9,716 nt of DNA from Bacteroidales bacterium (lineage in GTDB: Bacteria > Bacteroidota > Bacteroidia > Bacteroidales > UBA10428), in NCBI GenBank assembly GCA_003508755.1, contig DNTK01000061.1, forward strand, positions 1 to 9,716. The letters are read 5' to 3'. Positions 1 to 5,469 of the stretch are shown piece after piece. The notes beneath the pieces were generated by a model. The model saw only the letters and a list, made by a program, of their open reading frames with translations. It was not told where the DNA came from and did not search any database. Numbering within the stretch: position 1 is the first letter of the stretch; every line of letters begins with the position of its first letter. The position numbers and the translations under genes are program-made.

Positions 1-95
1 ATTTAGAATTGTTTGTGGTTGTAGATACTGCAGAAGAAGCGGTTAAGGCCATTGAGAAATTCTATTCAAAATACTTGCTGAGTCCAAACTTCTAA
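1..95 (+). CDS. LOG-family (TIGR00730-like) protein, C-terminal fragment
   Basis: An open frame enters from the left edge and ends at TAA 93-95, giving a 30-residue tail (first full codon at 3). The tail reads ELFVVVDTAEEAVKAIEKFY and ends SKYLLSPNF. Its pattern, a hydrophobic strand, then D-[TD]-x-E-E-A, then an amphipathic helix ending in FY and a final PNF, resembles the C-terminus of LOG/lysine-decarboxylase-like Rossmann proteins (TIGR00730) as found in Bacteroidota. Those enzymes hydrolyse nucleoside 5'-monophosphates to free base and ribose phosphate. The catalytic PGGxGTxxE motif lies outside the window, so the assignment rests on the tail alone. The codon pattern is normal and the gene appears intact at this end. 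No convincing terminator follows it. Confidence 0.55.
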   Translation, partial: LELFVVVDTAEEAVKAIEKFYSKYLLSPNF

Positions 96-138
96 AAAAA
101 GTAATTAACAAGTCTACCTTACTTATTCTCAGGTTTTT

Positions 139-165
139 GTAGTAAATTTGCTTCATGTTTACTAC
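139..165 (+). promoter_or_regulatory. candidate -7 element inside an 8-bp inverted repeat, upstream of the SPOR/barrel operon
   Basis: TAAATTTG at 143-150 matches the Bacteroidota -7 consensus TAnnTTTG. It lies inside a perfect inverted repeat, GTAGTAAA (139-146) and TTTACTAC (158-165), with an 11-base spacer. The expected transcription start would be near 156-158, giving a leader of about 70 nt before the ATG at 229. No TTTG sits at the usual -33 distance, so the promoter call is weak. The dyad could be an operator, a 5' hairpin or a poor terminator of the upstream gene; no T-run follows it directly. Confidence 0.35.
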
Positions 166-228
166 CATGAGCATTTTTCGACTCCCGAAGAATTAACTAT
201 TTTTAGTATGTTATAATACAAATACCTG

Positions 229-1542
229 ATGGTTAGATTGTTTGCGCTTATAGCAAATTTACTTTTTGCCCTTATCCTCAAAATTGGTTTTTCCGATGAT
301 ATTGGGGTTACACTGGAAGTTCCAAACGAAGTGGTTGCGGGGACTGAATTTGAAGTTCGTGTAATGATTAAAAAGGGCGAGTTGGCCTCGTTTTCAAGAT
401 TATTGCAAACCTTACCGGCCGGTCTCATGGCTGAATCTATAGAAACATCAAATGCCGATTTTAGTTTTGAGTCGAAAAGGGCCCGGTTTATATGGATGCG
501 AATGCCAGACGATAATCAAATTGAAGTGGCCTACAGAGTAAAAGTTGATCAACGCTTAAAGGGTTCCTTTAATATTGGAGGGAAGTTCTCCTACATAGCC
601 GAAAATGAGCGTCGATCACTAACCGTCGAAAGTAATAACATCACCATTCTCCCTTCTCCTGATATTGATCCCAGCCTTATTGTAGATATCGCCGACTATG
701 AACGCCTGGTTATTCCTTATATCCCAACAGGCGATTCAGAGTTGCAAATTGCCTGTATTCGTCAGCAACCTGTATTATCTCCCGAGGGCGATGGGTATAT
801 TGTAAATCTGCTCGTTAGCAAGGAACGAAAAGAAAAGTTTGCTAAAATTGAAGAATATGTTCCCAAAGGTTACAAAGCAGTGGCTGTAGACGACCGTGAT
901 GCAATTTTTACGTATAAGAAAAACACCGCCAAGTTTTTATGGATGAACCTTCCTGCTTCTTCGTTTTTCCTGGTTTCGTATAAACTTGTGCCTGTTGGTA
1001 TAGGTAAGAAAAGTCCTCCGGAACTTCAGGGAACCTTTTCCTATTTAGAAGAAGCTAAAACGGTTACAATAAATATTCAGCAAACTGGCGAAGATTTGGC
1101 GATGGTTAAAACACCTGAAGAACTAAACCAGCTGATTGCGAATATCGGAACTGCTACTTTGGCCAGTGCCGAAACCGGCGATGTTAGTAAAGCAGTTACT
1201 GTAAAACCTCAGAAGGAACCCAGATCCTACAGGAAATACCAACTCGAACCTGAAGAGGGAATATATTATCGTGTACAGGTAGCCGCCGGACATAGCCCTG
1301 TAAATATGAGACGGTATTTTAAAAAGTATAAACTCGAGAAAGAAGTGCGCCACGAAAAACACGAAGGTTGGTATAAATACTCCGTAGGTTCATTCCCTGA
1401 ATACAAGCAAGCACGCGATTATAGGGTGTATGTATGGAATTCAACTACTATTGACGATGCCTTTGTTTCGGCTTACAACGATGGTGCCCGAATTACTGTT
1501 CAGGAAGCGCTGATGATTTCAAATCAAAAATGGTATAAATAG
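229..1542 (+). CDS. secreted two-repeat protein with C-terminal SPOR-like domain
   Basis: This 437-residue protein is probably exported to the periplasm. Residues 1-22 form a signal peptide-like segment (basic start, hydrophobic stretch to about 20, then FSDD). Two diverged beta-rich units follow, at about 26-141 and 172-284. Both contain an A-[RK]-F-[IL]-W-M-x-[ML]-P motif (85-93, 234-242), then [VS]-Y-[RK] and G-x-[FK]-F/TFSY. A linker (290-342) leads to a SPOR-like domain (345-420): IYYRVQVAAGH, then GWYKYSVGSF and ARDYR. SPOR domains usually bind septal, denuded peptidoglycan, but this Bacteroidota variant has not been assigned a ligand as far as I know. ATG 229 is chosen because it alone leaves a complete signal sequence; the nearest upstream ATG (208) runs into a stop. 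The next gene begins 34 bp downstream on the same strand, so the two are probably co-transcribed. The molecular function is unknown. Confidence 0.85.
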   Translation: MVRLFALIANLLFALILKIGFSDDIGVTLEVPNEVVAGTEFEVRVMIKKGELASFSRLLQTLPAGLMAESIETSNADFSFESKRARFIWMRMPDDNQIEVAYRVKVDQRLKGSFNIGGKFSYIAENERRSLTVESNNITILPSPDIDPSLIVDIADYERLVIPYIPTGDSELQIACIRQQPVLSPEGDGYIVNLLVSKERKEKFAKIEEYVPKGYKAVAVDDRDAIFTYKKNTAKFLWMNLPASSFFLVSYKLVPVGIGKKSPPELQGTFSYLEEAKTVTINIQQTGEDLAMVKTPEELNQLIANIGTATLASAETGDVSKAVTVKPQKEPRSYRKYQLEPEEGIYYRVQVAAGHSPVNMRRYFKKYKLEKEVRHEKHEGWYKYSVGSFPEYKQARDYRVYVWNSTTIDDAFVSAYNDGARITVQEALMISNQKWYK

Positions 1543-1576
1543 GAACCTTTAGAAAACCGCACGTATAATAAAACGA

Positions 1577-2977
1577 ATGCTACAAAAGCTTAAATATATT
1601 TCCCTGCCTCTTGTACTTCTCACATCAGTACTTGTGTGGTCCCAGGAACCGGATGGTCCTGGCGATGTAACAGATTATATCAAAACAGAGGTGGAAAATA
1701 TAAATCCGGTTTATAAACCAATAATCGGCCTTGGTATTGGAACCTTTAATTACTTTGGTGAGGTTCGCACAGCAAACCAAACCCCCTACAACGGTGATTT
1801 GGGTTTCAGACTTAATGTTGCAACCTATATAGATAATAACCATTATATAAGAGGGAATTTCTTTTTATTCGGAGGTTCACTTTCCGGCGAACAGCGATCG
1901 CACAGAGAATACCTGGGCGAACCCAACCTGAAAGATAAAAACCTGAATTTCAAATCCACTATTCTTGCCTTTGGCGTTAACCTCAATTACGATTTCGATC
2001 ATTTTATTGCTGCCAACCGAAGATTACGTCCATTTGTTTCCATTGGTGCTGAAATAATGACCTTCGATACAAAAACAGATTTACTAACCACAGTCGAAGG
2101 AGCAGAGGTACCCTATTTTTACTGGAGTGATGGCTCAATTCGAGGTGAGGCGGAAACAGGTTCTAATCTGGATGCTCCTTATCTCTTTCGCGACTATAAT
2201 TATGAAACAGATGTTAAGGACATTGACCTGGGGCTATCCGATTACCCGCAGTATGCTTTTGCAATTCCTGTGGATGTTGGTCTCGACTTCCAGGTTACCG
2301 ATAGAGTGATGTTTCGTGTGGGTACCTCATTGCATTATACCTTTAGCGACGAAATTGACCATATCAGTAATAAAAACACTGCAGAGGGATATATTGGCGA
2401 CGCACTGAACGATATGTTCACCTTTTCATATTTTACCATCCACCTGGACCTATTCTCAAGCGATAAAACCCTCGAGTTTGAACGTTTATTCTACGAACTG
2501 GAACTTGACTTAACCCTCATTGGCGACGAAGATGGTGATGGGTGGTTCGATGCAATTGACGAATGCCCCGGAACTCCTTTTGGTGTGGAAACAGATACAC
2601 TTGGTTGCCCAATCGACAGCGATCTGGATGGTATTCCTGACTACCAGGATGACCATCCGAATTCGAGGTATGGTGCCTATGTTGATGAGCGCGGTGTCGA
2701 ACTCACGGAAGATGAAGTTATTGCCAGTCTGGATATGTCTAAGGCGGTTCCGCGTTCCGATATTGCCATGTACATCCGCACACCCGATTCCTATAGCAAT
2801 TACAGGAAATCTTCAGCGAAGGAAATACCCGAGAAATTTAAAACACTGGACATCGATAATGACGGATATATCTCCTTCGATGAAATGATGGATGCTGTCG
2901 ACAGCTTCTTTGATTTTGAATCGGATCTGAACTCCAATGATATATACGAATTGAATGATTTCTTTTTTTCGCAGTAG
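1577..2977 (+). CDS. outer-membrane beta-barrel protein with thrombospondin type 3 and EF-hand modules
   Basis: This 466-residue protein starts with a signal peptide (1-23; hydrophobic core LPLVLLTSVLV, cleavage near WSQ). Residues 45-293 have alternating aromatic/hydrophobic strands typical of a small outer-membrane barrel (GLGIGTFNYFGEV, FFLFGGSLSG, VMFRVGTSLHYTF, FTFSYFTIHLDL). Residues 316-360 carry two thrombospondin type 3-like Asp-rich repeats (DEDGDGWFDAIDECP and DSDLDGIPDYQDDHP). A canonical EF-hand loop lies at 425-436 (DIDNDGYISFDE, with D at positions 1, 3 and 5 and E at 12), followed by a helix and the aromatic end DFFFSQ. TSP3 repeats commonly link a barrel to an OmpA peptidoglycan-binding domain; here no OmpA domain is present and the EF-hand module takes its place. 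The gene follows the SPOR protein by 34 bp, suggesting one envelope complex. Calcium binding is expected from the motifs; the role is unknown. Confidence 0.85.
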   Translation: MLQKLKYISLPLVLLTSVLVWSQEPDGPGDVTDYIKTEVENINPVYKPIIGLGIGTFNYFGEVRTANQTPYNGDLGFRLNVATYIDNNHYIRGNFFLFGGSLSGEQRSHREYLGEPNLKDKNLNFKSTILAFGVNLNYDFDHFIAANRRLRPFVSIGAEIMTFDTKTDLLTTVEGAEVPYFYWSDGSIRGEAETGSNLDAPYLFRDYNYETDVKDIDLGLSDYPQYAFAIPVDVGLDFQVTDRVMFRVGTSLHYTFSDEIDHISNKNTAEGYIGDALNDMFTFSYFTIHLDLFSSDKTLEFERLFYELELDLTLIGDEDGDGWFDAIDECPGTPFGVETDTLGCPIDSDLDGIPDYQDDHPNSRYGAYVDERGVELTEDEVIASLDMSKAVPRSDIAMYIRTPDSYSNYRKSSAKEIPEKFKTLDIDNDGYISFDEMMDAVDSFFDFESDLNSNDIYELNDFFFSQ

Positions 2978-2979
2978 CC

Positions 2980-3438
2980 CTAAAGATTCCTTAAACGCTC
3001 GTCGGCACGTTTCGTATCGCGCTTTATAATTGACGCGCGCTTATCGTATTCCTTTTTACCTCGCGCCAATGCAATATTTACTTTTGCATAACCCGAATCA
3101 GCTAAAAACATACGGGTAGCTACAATGGTATATCCTCTTTCTTTCACTTTTCGTTCAAGTTTATTCAGCTCTTTCCTGTTAAGCAAAAGCTTACGTTCCT
3201 GGGTTGGATCGTGATTTACATATCCCCGGTTGGAATATTCGGCAATATTCATGTTACGGAGCCATAATTCGCCGTTTCTGAATGCACAAAAACAATCGAC
3301 TAGACTTACCTTGCCCAAACGAACACTTTTTATCTCGGTGCCGGATAATACGATTCCTGCAGTAAACTTCTCAATAAACTCATAATCGTGCGATCCCTTC
3401 TTGTTCCGTATATCAATTTTACTCGCCATATCTGCCAT
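2980..3438 (-). CDS. smpB: SsrA-binding protein SmpB
   Basis: SmpB binds tmRNA and delivers it to stalled ribosomes for trans-translation in the cytoplasm. The 152-residue product carries the family hallmarks in order: DIRNKKGSHDYEF near the start, the GIVLSGTEIKSVRLGKVSL strand region, the NMNIAEY motif, KLLLNRKELNKL, and the basic ALARGKKEYDKR followed by a Lys/Arg-rich tail that enters the ribosomal channel. Length is normal. Two starts are possible: ATG at 3438 or the fourth codon ATG at 3429 (MASKIDI). The second gives a more usual N-terminus and a longer leader from the predicted promoter. The stop lies 2 bp from the stop of the convergent barrel gene. The tmRNA gene itself is not in this window. 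Confidence 0.97.
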   Translation of the reverse strand: MADMASKIDIRNKKGSHDYEFIEKFTAGIVLSGTEIKSVRLGKVSLVDCFCAFRNGELWLRNMNIAEYSNRGYVNHDPTQERKLLLNRKELNKLERKVKERGYTIVATRMFLADSGYAKVNIALARGKKEYDKRASIIKRDTKRADERLRNL

Positions 3439-3452
3439 TAAAAGAAGTGTTG

Positions 3453-3483
3453 CAAAGTAAACCTATTTTTGTGTAATTTCAAT
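3453..3483 (-). promoter_or_regulatory. smpB promoter (Bacteroidota -33/-7)
   Basis: On the minus strand, TTACTTTG (3453-3460) differs from TAnnTTTG by one base. An ATTG (3480-3483) lies upstream across a 19-base spacer, which fits the Bacteroidota sigma factor -33/-7 spacing. Transcription would begin near 3446-3448, leaving only about 8-10 nt before ATG 3438 and 17-19 nt before ATG 3429. It overlaps the predicted miaA promoter region on the other strand. Confidence 0.5.
3464..3471 (+). promoter_or_regulatory. miaA -7 promoter element
   Basis: TATTTTTG is a full match to TAnnTTTG and sits 18 bp before the ATG at 3490. No good -33 TTTG is present. The element overlaps the only upstream alternative start (TTG 3469), so it argues that translation starts at 3490 on a short leader. 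It lies 3 bp from the smpB -7 element on the opposite strand. Confidence 0.4.
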
Positions 3484-3489
3484 GCGGCA

Positions 3490-4428
3490 ATGCAATTGGC
3501 AAAAAAATATAACCTGGCGATAGTATTGGGTCCAACAGCAACAGGTAAAACCCGCTTTGCGGCCTTGTTGGCTCATAAGCTCGATGCTGAAATTATCAGT
3601 GCCGATTCACGACAGGTCTATCGCCGGATGGATCTTGGCACCGGTAAAGATTATGCCGATTATATTGTGCAGGGAAAGGAGGTACCGCACCACCTGGTTG
3701 ATATTCATGAGCCTGGTTATAAATATAATGTTTATGAGTTTCAGAAAGATTTCTTTGAGAAATATGCTGACATAAAAAACAGACATAAAGAGGTGATTCT
3801 GTGCGGTGGCACAGGGATGTATATTGAATCGGTAACTAAAGGATACAAATTGATAAATGTACCTGTTAATCAGGAGTTACGCGATTCGTTGGCCAATAAA
3901 ACGCTTGCTGAACTGGAACATAAACTTTCAGGATACAAGAAGCTTCACAACAGAACCGATACGGATACCATAAAAAGAGCAATAAGGGCCATCGAAATTG
4001 AAGAATACTATGCCCATCATTCCATAGAAGAGGATAGCCTTCCGAAACTAAATCCGGTTGTTTTGGGAATTGATTTCACACGGGAGATTCGTCGGAAAAG
4101 AATTTCCGAACGCTTACAAAACCGGCTTGACGGTGGAATGCTGAAAGAGGTTGGTGATCTCCTGGAAAGCGGCATTAAACCTGAAGACTTAATCTATTAT
4201 GGACTCGAATATAAATTTATTACCCTCTATCTTACAGGCAGGCTTAGCTTTGACGAAATGCAGCATAAGTTGAATACGGCAATCCACCAATTCGCAAAAA
4301 GACAGATGACCTGGTTTAGAAAAATGGAACGTGAAGGTGTTAAGATTCATTGGATTAACGGGTTGCTTAACGACTCTGATAAAGTTGAACATGCCCTTAG
4401 AATAATTTCGGGTAACATCCCTAAGTAG
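3490..4428 (+). CDS. miaA: tRNA dimethylallyltransferase MiaA (divergent Bacteroidota type)
   Basis: MiaA transfers a dimethylallyl group to N6 of A37 in tRNAs reading UNN codons. With the ATG at 3490 the protein has 312 residues. The P-loop GPTATGKT is at 14-21, the substrate-binding Asp motif ADSRQVYR follows at 38-45, then LGTGKDY, PHHLVDI, GGTGMYIES, a tRNA-contact segment ending in AIRAIEI, and the C-terminal FAKRQMTWFRKME. A reading frame continues upstream to a TTG at 3469, but that codon falls in the predicted -7 element and would add residues before the P-loop that the family lacks. The LGTGKDYADY...YKYNVYEF region differs from the classic MiaA IGTAKP...YSAAEF. From memory it resembles the variant that Bacteroides genomes carry as one of two MiaA paralogs. 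The function as a tRNA prenyltransferase is likely but its tRNA set may differ. Confidence 0.9.
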   Translation: MQLAKKYNLAIVLGPTATGKTRFAALLAHKLDAEIISADSRQVYRRMDLGTGKDYADYIVQGKEVPHHLVDIHEPGYKYNVYEFQKDFFEKYADIKNRHKEVILCGGTGMYIESVTKGYKLINVPVNQELRDSLANKTLAELEHKLSGYKKLHNRTDTDTIKRAIRAIEIEEYYAHHSIEEDSLPKLNPVVLGIDFTREIRRKRISERLQNRLDGGMLKEVGDLLESGIKPEDLIYYGLEYKFITLYLTGRLSFDEMQHKLNTAIHQFAKRQMTWFRKMEREGVKIHWINGLLNDSDKVEHALRIISGNIPK

Positions 4429-4527
4429 CTGTTGCTGTTGAAATACGCCACGTAATGTCAGGTGAATGACGTGTAAAGTTAGTTCCTCATAAATTGATTA
4501 TAGTGCACTTTTGTAATAAAAAATCAT

Positions 4528-5076
4528 ATGGAAATCGGAACATATATAAAAGAGGCTCGGTTAAAGAAAGGTTTAACGCAAGAAGAGTTAGCATTTCAAA
4601 CCGATATTAGCGTGAGAACAATCCAGCGAATCGAGAGTGGCGAAGTAGATCCACGTTCGTATACCTTGCAGTCTATTGCCAAAGTACTTGAAATTGACTT
4701 TGAACACCTGTTTAATTTCGATAAGGAGCTTGCAACGCAAAAGAATGATCCACGGGAAAAAATCTGGATATTCCTACTTCATTTAAGTGGAATCTTTGTT
4801 TTTATTATTCCGCCTTTAATTATCTGGTTATGGAAAGGTGCGAAAAATCCTGAAATAAAGAAACAGGGAGTGGATGTGATGAATTTTCAGTTGAGTATGT
4901 TCATATATTTAATCTGTGCCGGTTTATTGTCACTCATAATTATTGGAATACCAGTAGCCATATTCCTTGGATTCTTTAGTACAATTATGATAATTATAAA
5001 TTCAATTAAGGCGATAAACCGTCAAAGCTATCACTATCCGTGGTCTATTAAGATTCTGAAAAACGAGGCAGCATGA
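4528..5076 (+). CDS. XRE-family HTH regulator fused to a DUF4870-like membrane domain
   Basis: Residues 1-62 of this 182-residue protein form an XRE/Cro-CI helix-turn-helix (YIKEARLKKGLTQEELAFQT, then SVRTIQRIESGEVDPRSYTL, ending ALAKVL-like SIAKVLEIDF). Residues 74-163 contain three hydrophobic segments (about 78-102, 121-138, 139-163) with the pattern ..LLHLSGIF..IIPPLIIWLWK...P.I..QG.D..NFQLS.., typical of DUF4870/Tic20-like domains. The DNA-binding end should face the cytoplasm, tethered to the inner membrane. Such fusions recur in Bacteroidota, but I know of no defined targets or signal. ATG 4528 places the HTH at its normal N-terminal position. A near-match -7 element (CACTTTTG, 4506-4513) lies just upstream. 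The gene stands alone and ends 2 bp before a strong hairpin. Confidence 0.88.
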   Translation: MEIGTYIKEARLKKGLTQEELAFQTDISVRTIQRIESGEVDPRSYTLQSIAKVLEIDFEHLFNFDKELATQKNDPREKIWIFLLHLSGIFVFIIPPLIIWLWKGAKNPEIKKQGVDVMNFQLSMFIYLICAGLLSLIIIGIPVAIFLGFFSTIMIIINSIKAINRQSYHYPWSIKILKNEAA

Positions 5077-5078
5077 AA

Positions 5079-5123
5079 AATATATTCAGAGGAAAGTAGC
5101 GTGCTCTCTCCTCTGAATATATT
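5079..5123. terminator. bidirectional hairpin terminator between convergent genes
   Basis: A perfect 15-bp inverted repeat (5079-5093 with 5109-5123; arms AATATATTCAGAGGA and TCCTCTGAATATATT) encloses a 15-base loop. It begins 2 bp after the stop of the XRE gene and lies 2 bp past the stop of the minus-strand small gene. On the minus strand the stem runs directly into TTTTT, giving a standard intrinsic terminator; on the plus strand the T-rich right arm is not followed by a T-run. Confidence 0.75.
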
Positions 5124-5125
5124 AC

Positions 5126-5317
5126 TTAAGCAGCTACAAACTGGAAAATGTCCTCGATGATTTCTCGGTGCGTTTGGCCATAATTTTTCTTGAGCCAGAA
5201 ATGCAATTGAATAATCTCGTAGGATTTTAACCACCTGAAAGATTTGATAACTTCTTTGCGAAATAGTTCCTTGTCGCCGCTAACTTTCTCCAGAACTGAT
5301 TTTTGATGTTCAAGCAT
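5126..5317 (-). CDS. small hypothetical protein, 63 residues
   Basis: I do not recognise a named family, but this is probably a real gene. The product is soluble, has no signal peptide, and is predicted to be mostly helical: a charged N-terminal helix (SGDKELFRKEVIKSFRWLKS), a second helix with an IIQLHFWLKKNYG motif, and a third ending HREIIEDIFQFVAA. The aromatic and hydrophobic residues are spaced as in a three-helix bundle. It has a clean ATG, stops 2 bp from a strong hairpin that works as its terminator, and sits in its own slot between two transcription units. I have a general impression of similar short proteins in other Bacteroidota genomes, which I cannot confirm here. It lies 152 bp downstream of the TPR gene on the same strand, with a possible terminator between them. 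Confidence 0.6.
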   Translation of the reverse strand: MLEHQKSVLEKVSGDKELFRKEVIKSFRWLKSYEIIQLHFWLKKNYGQTHREIIEDIFQFVAA

Positions 5318-5319
5318 AG

Positions 5320-5358
5320 TAGGTATGGATTTTTGGTTATGGAATTAGGTATCCATAA
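5320..5358 (-). repeat. overlapping direct and inverted repeats in the leader of the 63-residue gene
   Basis: TAGGTAT occurs twice (5320-5326 and 5346-5352). TTATGGA (5337-5343) pairs with TCCATAA (5352-5358), while TATGGAT (5324-5330) could instead pair with ATCCATA (5351-5357). The two 7-bp stems share their right arm and are mutually exclusive. On the minus strand this lies 3-41 nt before the small gene's ATG, a place where it could affect translation. It may be chance in AT-rich DNA. Confidence 0.35.
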
Positions 5359-5384
5359 AATTAATGAAATCCATCTGCACAGAG

Positions 5385-5412
5385 AAAAACAACACGGTGA
5401 GATATATCACCG
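5385..5412 (-). terminator. probable intrinsic terminator of the TPR gene
   Basis: On the minus strand, CGGTGA and TCACCG (plus coordinates 5395-5400 and 5407-5412) form a 6-bp stem with a 6-base loop, followed by TGTTGTTTTT (5394 down to 5385). It lies 58-85 bp past the TPR stop codon. The short stem makes it a moderate call. Confidence 0.45.
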
Positions 5413-5469
5413 GAAAAAAGATGCAGCTTATGTATCTGTCTTTTTATAAGGTTGTTATACAGTTTTAAA

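Noticed and set aside
1123..1362. 79-codon minus-strand frame inside the SPOR-tailed gene
   Set aside because: It is a shadow of a clear coding sequence with recognisable domains on the plus strand.
2127..2888. Additional plus-strand frames of 60 and 122 codons inside the barrel gene
   Set aside because: They are out-of-frame readings of the barrel/TSP3/EF-hand gene with Met/Trp/Arg-rich composition and no domain pattern.
3469..3489. TTG at 3469 as the miaA start, adding seven residues
   Set aside because: It sits inside a full-match -7 element and extends the protein beyond the usual distance to the P-loop; ATG 3490 fits better.
4449..4473. CACGT...ACGTG inverted repeat after miaA as a terminator
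   Set aside because: The outer stem has only 5 bp, the inner GTCA/TGAC pair competes with it, and no T-run follows.
5034..5234. 66-codon minus-strand frame overlapping the end of the XRE gene and the 63-residue gene
   Set aside because: It reads through the strong hairpin, overlaps two better genes and lacks protein-like composition.
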